64,000 nt of DNA from Arachnopeziza araneosa. Its lineage: Eukaryota > Ascomycota > Leotiomycetes > Helotiales > Arachnopezizaceae. This document shows, piece by piece, positions 58,204 to 64,000 of the stretch. The DNA is taken from the NCBI GenBank assembly GCA_003988855.1, contig QYAI01000025.1, forward strand, positions 159,406-223,405. The letters are read 5' to 3'. Each line of letters begins with the position of its first letter. The first letter of the stretch is position 1. The notes beneath the pieces are model-generated. The model did no database searches. It was not told the DNA's origin and was given only the letters and a program-made list of their open reading frames with translations. A program made the position numbers and the translations under genes.

Positions 58204-59450
58204 ATGATTTTACTTGGTTGAAGGTGCTATGCTTGTCTGCAATGTTTTCGAAGATTTCAACCTCACTTCCCTCACATTTGAGAAGTTTATAGACAAAATA
58301 CGATACCCATTCTCTCCTAAAATTTCTAACCACAAGGCTTTGGCGTTTCGTATTGCCTCCGAATGATGAAATTTCTGAGTAGTATATGGTTTATAAATAT
58401 CGTTTCTTTGAGCCTATTTAAAGCAAGCAATCGGTATCTAAGCATCATCAAAACGCCATTTACTTCACTTGTTTGTGGACTGGGCTGTGCTAACCTCAAT
58501 AGTGATAATTATTGAAATCGTAATAATCGGCGCTCTGCAAGCACTAATGGAAGGATTCAGCTGACTTATGCCGATGGCGTGGTCTAAAAAGCCCCTTTGA
58601 GATGCCTCTCCGATTCGGCTATGCGCAACATGATTTGGGACACCATAGCTTCACCGAAGTCAACAATGCGAAATGTTTTCAAATACCACACCATCATTGT
58701 GAAATGGCTGTCCGTGACTGCTTAAAAGTATGAATCATATCTCTTGGTGTGTCTTTGATCAAGCCAAGATGGCGGAGCGTACGAAGAAGAACCCGAAGCC
58801 GTATGTTGAAATTCAGCCTGGTCGTCGGTTTTGCCACGCGTACTTCGAAGCCTGCTTTGCGAAGCCCTACAGGCCACATTCGATCATCCCAAGTGTAAGC
58901 GCCATCGACATTGACTGTTGATGAATCGCTTTTTATTTTTCCTTCTCAATGCTGCTCGTATTCTCAAGAGTTTTCAGATACAACATCTCTTTTGTAAGAT
59001 TTGAAATAATTGTAGACATATCGACGCTCAGCTGGGAGAGTGTTTAGTTTGTCTATCAGCATGCACTCTTTACCAACCCAGCACACCAAGTGCGTGCTTA
59101 CTCTTTGACTTACCTTTTTGTCCATTCTGAGTAGAGACCGCCGCAGGTGCATAATCGGTGTACCAATAAAATTAGACACTGATTTTCTCACCGAGATTGA
59201 ACTCCATATAAAACTAGGGATTGATTTGTGCCTTGCGGTGAGGAAGAGGCGCAGAAGTTATTCATTGGTATCGATACTTGTATAATTACTCCCTCCTGTA
59301 TCCTCGTCGCATCTCTGAGATTTCTTACACTCTGTCAGTTTGCCTTGCATTCAGAGTTCTCACGCATCATTTTGTTCTTCTATCGAGCTACTATCTTGAA
59401 CTTGTTGTACTTAGAGCCTCGTTCACCCTTACTGACTTAACAACTTACTT
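58204..59450. other. Intergenic 1.2 kb, no gene seen
   Basis: Between the PEF stop and the FAD-oxidase start. AT-rich with short open frames only. The last 100 bp before the ATG at 59451 are C/T-rich, as in a fungal leader. Nothing else is recognised. Confidence 0.55.
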
Positions 59451-62019
59451 ATGGCGTCGATGGACCATGCATCTACCAAAATCCTCGACAAAATCCTCCC
59501 CAAACCTCCCAAAGAAAATCTCAATACCCACTTTATCCTCGGTGAAATCATCGACCATATTTCTTTAATTGAATCGGAGTTCCCGGAAGTCAAACTCGAC
59601 CTCTTGAAATCCCATCTGTGGGAGATCCGTAACAAGAATGTTGATCCCAAAGTTCATATTCGTGGCTTTCTGAAAGTCTTCGAGGAAACGCCATCGTTTA
59701 AAGATGCTCTAGCTAAACTCAATCCTGGGATGCAAAATCAGATCAAGGCTTTCATTAGTGGTAAGAGTGAGGCTGAAGTTATGGCGGCTGGTGGCACAAG
59801 CGACGAATTCTATCTACCAACCAGTCCAGCTGTGAACCATCACATGAGTGGACTCGGGAAGCAAGTGCATGACTTATCTCCTCGTGGAAGCGAGGATCAT
59901 GAGGGTGTTAAGGAGCTGATCAAAGTATGGAGTGGCTCCGAAGTCTCAGAAAGCACCGTCGGTTATCCAAGGATATTTGAAGACAATGCGCAAACAAAGA
60001 TAATGGAGGTATGTGATTCAGATAGATTGAGAAAATACCATCAACTAACTCGCATCAGGTCCACGGTCAAGTCACATTTGACAATTGGGGCGTGTCTGTC
60101 CAAAATACACCTAAAGTGAGGGTTCCCGAGCCTTCAACCACTATGTTAATTTTGCTCGTAAAGCATATCTAAATAATAAAATGCTAATTTCCCGGAATCA
60201 TAGTGGTCTTTTGTTCCAAAAACTGTCCTCGGCCTCCGAAACCTTGTGAAATGGGCCAAAACCAACCACTTCCGCGTCCGGTGTAGTGGATATCGTCACT
60301 CCTGGTCCTCAACATTCTCTGAAGATAACCAGATTCTCGTCTCGCTACTCAACCTAGAGTCGGTAACGAAGCTCCCAGATCCTATGAGCATTAGTCCAGA
60401 GCATATTGATCCAGATAATGAGCTGAAGAGCATTCAGGTGGTGGAGCTGAAGGGTATCACTGTAGAGAAAGGGAACGCACTGGTAAGGATGGGTGTGAGT
60501 GTGACGAATGAGGAGTTTAGGAGGTGGTCTGTTAAGAATGATAAATGGGCATTGCCGGTTGATGTTATTCTTGTCGAGTAAGTTTCCTCTACTAGTTTCT
60601 TGACTTCAATGTCTGAACTATTCTGACCGACACATAGAGTGACCATAGGAGGCGTTAACGGCCCTATTTGTCATGGTGCAGGTCGTCGCCACAAGACCGT
60701 CAACGACTGTGTCCGTGCTGTAGAATATGTGGACTGCAATGGCATCCTCCAGAGCATCTCCTCTCCTGAGCATCTTGCTGCAGCAGCAGGCCACTTTGGA
60801 CTCCTCGGTATCATAACACACATCACCTTTGAAGTGGAACCCATGTCCTATGCTCTCCTTCAACCCATCAAACCCGACATCGGGCTAGCCATCCCTCCTC
60901 TAAATCGAGAAGACATTCCCATCGCCCTCCGCAAGACCTTCACAGATGCACAGTATGCCGCCGCGCTAGCTGACTTCAAGAAGCGGGCCAGTGAGGATTA
61001 CTACTCAGAATGGTTCTGGTTCACACGGAATGAGCAGGCATGGGTCAATTCTTGGAATCCAGTATCTGATTCGACCGATGCGGTGGAGTATCCTGGGGAA
61101 TTTGGGACCTGGCTACAGTGGGTGGAGGGTTGGTTAGGTGGTGTTATCACTACAAGTCTTATCTTTCAGGCTCTACCTGGGCGCTGGCAAGCTGCTATCT
61201 TGGCGGCATTTGGGATGGTAGCGCTACCACCTTTTGAGTTCTTGGATTTTAAGCAGGAGAAGCCAGAGACGATTAAGTGTGCTTTGCCTAATGCTTTACA
61301 CTTCAGACGTGGTGTACGTTCTTCCTTCTCCACTCTATCCACATCCGATTCCAAACGATTCCATGACAACAGATGCTAATTAGAAACAGATCCAAAATTG
61401 CAGAGTTCGAGACATGGAATTCCAGATCCCCATTCCTGCTCTCGCCTCTAATCCTACTCAACCCGACTATAGCGTCGTTCAACGAGCGTGGTGGGATATC
61501 ATCAACCTCTGCTACGAAGACGACTCGTGCCCCATGCGGCTCACCCTCGAACTCCGGATCATGTCAGACAGCGCACTAATCATGGCGCCTCAAAACAGCA
61601 ACACCTTCGGCACCGCCTCCATTGAAGTCATCTCCATCCCTGACGCTGTAACAGACGGCGAGTGGGTGCCCTTCCTCCAGAAAGTAGCCGACAAATGGAT
61701 GAGCTACACAGATGGACAGGGAAAACTGCTGAATGTCCGCCCGCATTGGGCTAAGGAGTGGGAGAGCATTGAGATGAGAGGTCAGCCCGCAAGACAGTAC
61801 CTTAGGGAGGTAGCCTATAAAGAGGCTATTCCTAGATTTAAGGGTGTCTTGGAGGAGATTGGGGAGAAGCAGGGCTGGGGACTTGGTGATATAAAGGAGA
61901 GATTTTCGAACGAGTTGTGGGATTACTTGATTTATTCACAGAGCGAAGATTCGGGTGTGCCGAAAAGGCGCGGCGTGGTTGGGCTTTTGAAGCGTCTTTG
62001 GCGGCGTTGGATTCATTAG
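59451..62019 (+). CDS. FAD-linked oxidoreductase, D-arabinono-1,4-lactone oxidase-like, with extra N-terminal domain
   Basis: Five exons: 59451-60008, 60059-60115 (57 nt), 60204-60577, 60638-61313 and 61390-62019; phases consistent, 764 aa. Residues 1-186 (exon 1) are a separate helical domain with no motif I know (THFILGEIIDHISLIESEF, then LLKSHLWEIRNKNV). The PCMH-type FAD domain runs from about 190 (VTFDNWGVSVQNTPK, then WSFVPKTVLGLRNLVKWAKT, RCSGYRHSWSS, in which the His of the GYRHSWS turn is the usual flavin site, and TIGGVNGPICHGAGRRHKTV). The C-terminal half has the lactone-oxidase (ALO) end: MRLTLELRIMSDSALIMAPQ, then LNVRPHWAKEWESIEM. Aldonolactone or related sugar-acid oxidation is likely; the true substrate is not determined. 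No signal peptide is obvious. Confidence 0.88.
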
Positions 62020-62532
62020 CTGGATTCTTGGATTTTGGTTCTAGATCATTTCGAGCTTCCGGGGTACTTTTGGCAAGTTGGGTTCGTTGGCTGTATTCTA
62101 AATTTTCTACTTGGTATCCTTGCGAGTATTGAGGCGTTATCGACGGATTGGGTTGAACTTGTACTTTGAGGAGATAATTTAAGTCTTTCCCCTTTTTCTT
62201 CGCTTACTAGCCAGCCAGAAATATCTAGTGATTTTAGAAGTGTTGGCAACTATTGCTGAAATTCTCACGTATCAATCAGTCTTGATAAGTCTAACATGAT
62301 TTTAATTCAGACTATAAACACAATTCGATTCGTAAGTTATGTTGCGTGATCCAAACCAGTGAGCCCATCCAAAATGCGATAAACCAAAATTATCTTAACC
62401 AACCCAATATTCCAGCCTATTTAAAATCAAGAACACCATTGCTTTGCATCTCCTAACGCCTATCTATGATTCAGGATTGAAAAATTCCTAAGTAAACTGA
62501 GAATAAAAGGTAAATATATATGGAAGAAAATA
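62020..62532. other. 3' intergenic between convergent genes
   Basis: About 510 bp of AT-rich sequence between the FAD-oxidase and the RING-like gene. No feature is seen. Confidence 0.6.
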
Positions 62533-64000
62533 TCATCTAATATCCAGTTGAAATGGCTTAAAGCGTCCTCCAATTGTGGCGCACCTAGGACACTTCCTTC
62601 GTGCTCCTTGCTCGGCCATAAGAACGTCTACGCAAGCTTGACAAATGCCACATATACACTCCGTGCAGGCGTATGATTCTTTCAGCAATGATATTCCTTG
62701 GCATGCTGCGCAATATATTTGTATGCCCTGCGATGTAAAACTAGGTGAAGAGTCGGAGAGACCACGCGATTCAATATGAAACATCTCGCCACTCTCTGCA
62801 CTCTCACCACTTTCCACTGATGGGAAGGGTTCAGGTACATCAGGAAGATTTGAGGGAGGAGTAAGAGCTTGTTGAAGTGGTGAAGCTTGATAGCCTTGAA
62901 AGTGGGATGCGGAAAATGGCGGCAGAGAAGCTCGATTGACCGAGATAGGCGATGGAGGCACCTAAATGAATCAGATATGGGTTGGCAGTTCACTAAATTC
63001 ATAATTGAAGCACTTACAGGCGTCCGGTCCTCATCAACGTCCTCTGTGGCTGATGTGGCCGCGTCGATCAAATCTTCCCACCGTTTGCCATATGCTGCGG
63101 ACAGGCCGCTTGATGGCTCAGCTGAGTATGCTTTCCTATCGTAACTCATTCGCCTCAAGTGTGCGTTTTCTCCTCGAGATCTTTGCTTCCTGTGCTGGGG
63201 TTCTCGAGACCGTTTTGATATTGAATGCTTTCTCGGACGGGTGGGCCCGGGATTTCTTTGAATTGGAGGTAACGTGGATGATCGTCCAGGCGGCGAAGTT
63301 GAAAGAATGGAAGGAAGAAGCTCTCTCCGTCGGTTTAGGTGGGAAAATGGATCGCTTGTTGGTTCAAGATTATTGGAGTAAGGAGGAGGAAGCTCAATGG
63401 AGCGCCTCATAGCTTGTTTGTGGGCCTCGGTATCCGACATCCAATCCTAAATCAATGTCAATGAGATATTACACCTTACAGGATCATTGAACAAACCCCT
63501 TCCGATTCCCATTCTGGTTCAAGTTTATGGTTGTGCAGTTGTGCGAGGGCTGCTGCCGCACTAGCGGCTGGCAGCATAGATCCAGAATGATACTCATCTA
63601 AAGCTCTAGGCGTGTTGGGCGCACTCGAGTTTTCGTCATAATAACTATGTCTATCATTTCCATAATCTAGAAGAAGCATTAGAATGTTATCGAGCCTCGA
63701 GTGAAGTATACAGACTGTGTGGAGCCAAATTAGAGTTGGGATTTGCTTGTGGCGGTGGTCGCTCGGATGGAGGGGTATTAATCATGAGTTGGAAGCTCTC
63801 TTCTGTCGCAGGAAGCTTTGGAATGTAATATTCGGGATGCGCTCTTCGTATGTGTTCTTGCATCGACCGATAGCGCTTTTCCTGCACGCCCAAATTCCTT
63901 GTTACCACGATTGAACGATGCAAAAGCAGGAGGTATAGCTTCAAGAAGGGTGTAGACGCAGCAGAGCAGAGACACTCACGCCGAGGCACCTTTTGCGACA
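62533..64000 (-). CDS. C2H2-like plus RING-like zinc protein (5' part outside the window)
   Basis: Five visible exons (minus): 63980-64000, 63716-63881, 63497-63666, 63018-63446 and 62533-62961, all in phase; 404 residues to the stop. At the window edge, CRKRCLG followed by EKRYRSMQEHIRRAHPEYYI forms a C..C..H..H zinc knuckle interrupted by a 98-nt intron. Then come PATEESFQLMINTPPSERPP, LPAASAAAALAQLHNHKLEP, and a basic Pro/Ser-rich stretch (LLPSILSTSPPGRSSTLPPI). The C-terminus is a compact Cys-rich RING-like domain: CAACQGISLLKESYACTECI, then CGICQACVDVLMAE and KCPRCATIGGRFKPFQLDI. The same arrangement is familiar from filamentous-fungal proteins of unknown role. Ubiquitin-ligase activity would be an inference from the RING-like end only. 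Confidence 0.82.

Noticed and set aside
1..64000. tRNA, 5S rRNA, snRNA or CRISPR elements
   Set aside because: No cloverleaf with a GTTCRA loop, no 5S-like block and no regular direct-repeat array was recognised; small RNAs inside introns could still be missed.

Overview
The window is a piece of the nuclear genome of a filamentous ascomycete (Pezizomycotina). The evidence is many short spliceosomal introns (about 46-110 nt, GT..AG, often with a CTAAC/CTGAC-like branch site), compact intergenic spaces, and housekeeping proteins with fungal architecture: cytosolic-type pyruvate carboxylase, Zn2Cys6 regulator, TVP23, ECM29, FMP32-like protein. Protein wording feels closest to Leotiomycetes, but that is an impression and not a measured result. 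No bacterial, viral, CRISPR, rRNA or tRNA feature was recognised. All exon models were built by eye from splice signals, reading-phase agreement and remembered family sequences; none was checked against transcripts.

Layout. 1-6.0 kb: tail of an unknown + strand gene, MPC1 (mitochondrial pyruvate carrier), SmB, ribosomal protein L11 and two small disordered-looking proteins. 6.8-11.2 kb: pyruvate carboxylase with a string of tiny 5' exons. 12.8-18.7 kb: clathrin heavy chain. 19.4-21.3 kb: DHA2-type MFS exporter. 22.5-25.3 kb: eIF2-gamma and a divergent FMP32-like inner-membrane protein. 26-27.7 kb: an unusual protein with three CUE-like modules and a BTB-like domain. 28.7-31 kb: Ste20/GCK-III kinase. 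31.9-33.6 kb: UBA-UAS-UBX protein. 34.3-36.7 kb: Zn2Cys6 regulator. 38.8-44.5 kb: proteasome adaptor ECM29. 44.8-48.3 kb: UMP/CMP kinase, TVP23 and a CitE-like lyase. 48.4-51.4 kb: large unrecognised, probably nuclear protein. 54.5-64 kb: glycine-rich RNA-binding protein, ChaC gamma-glutamylcyclotransferase with a 5-nt exon, penta-EF-hand protein, FAD-linked lactone-oxidase-like protein and the 3' part of a C2H2 plus RING-like protein.

Functional links are loose, as expected for a eukaryotic chromosome. There are two pyruvate-handling genes (MPC1, PYC) within 10 kb and three ubiquitin/proteasome-linked genes (CUE-BTB, UBX, ECM29) within 20 kb. Several gene pairs are divergent with 200-300 bp shared promoters.

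The most notable observations are extreme microexons (5 nt in ChaC; 8, 12 and 21 nt in PYC; 17 nt in the zinc-cluster gene; 19 nt in the PEF gene), the CUE-CUE-CUE-BTB combination, a presequence-like but ATG-less leader before PYC, and two reading-frame breaks (clathrin heavy chain, Zn2Cys6 gene) that sit beside homopolymers and look more like indels than biology.
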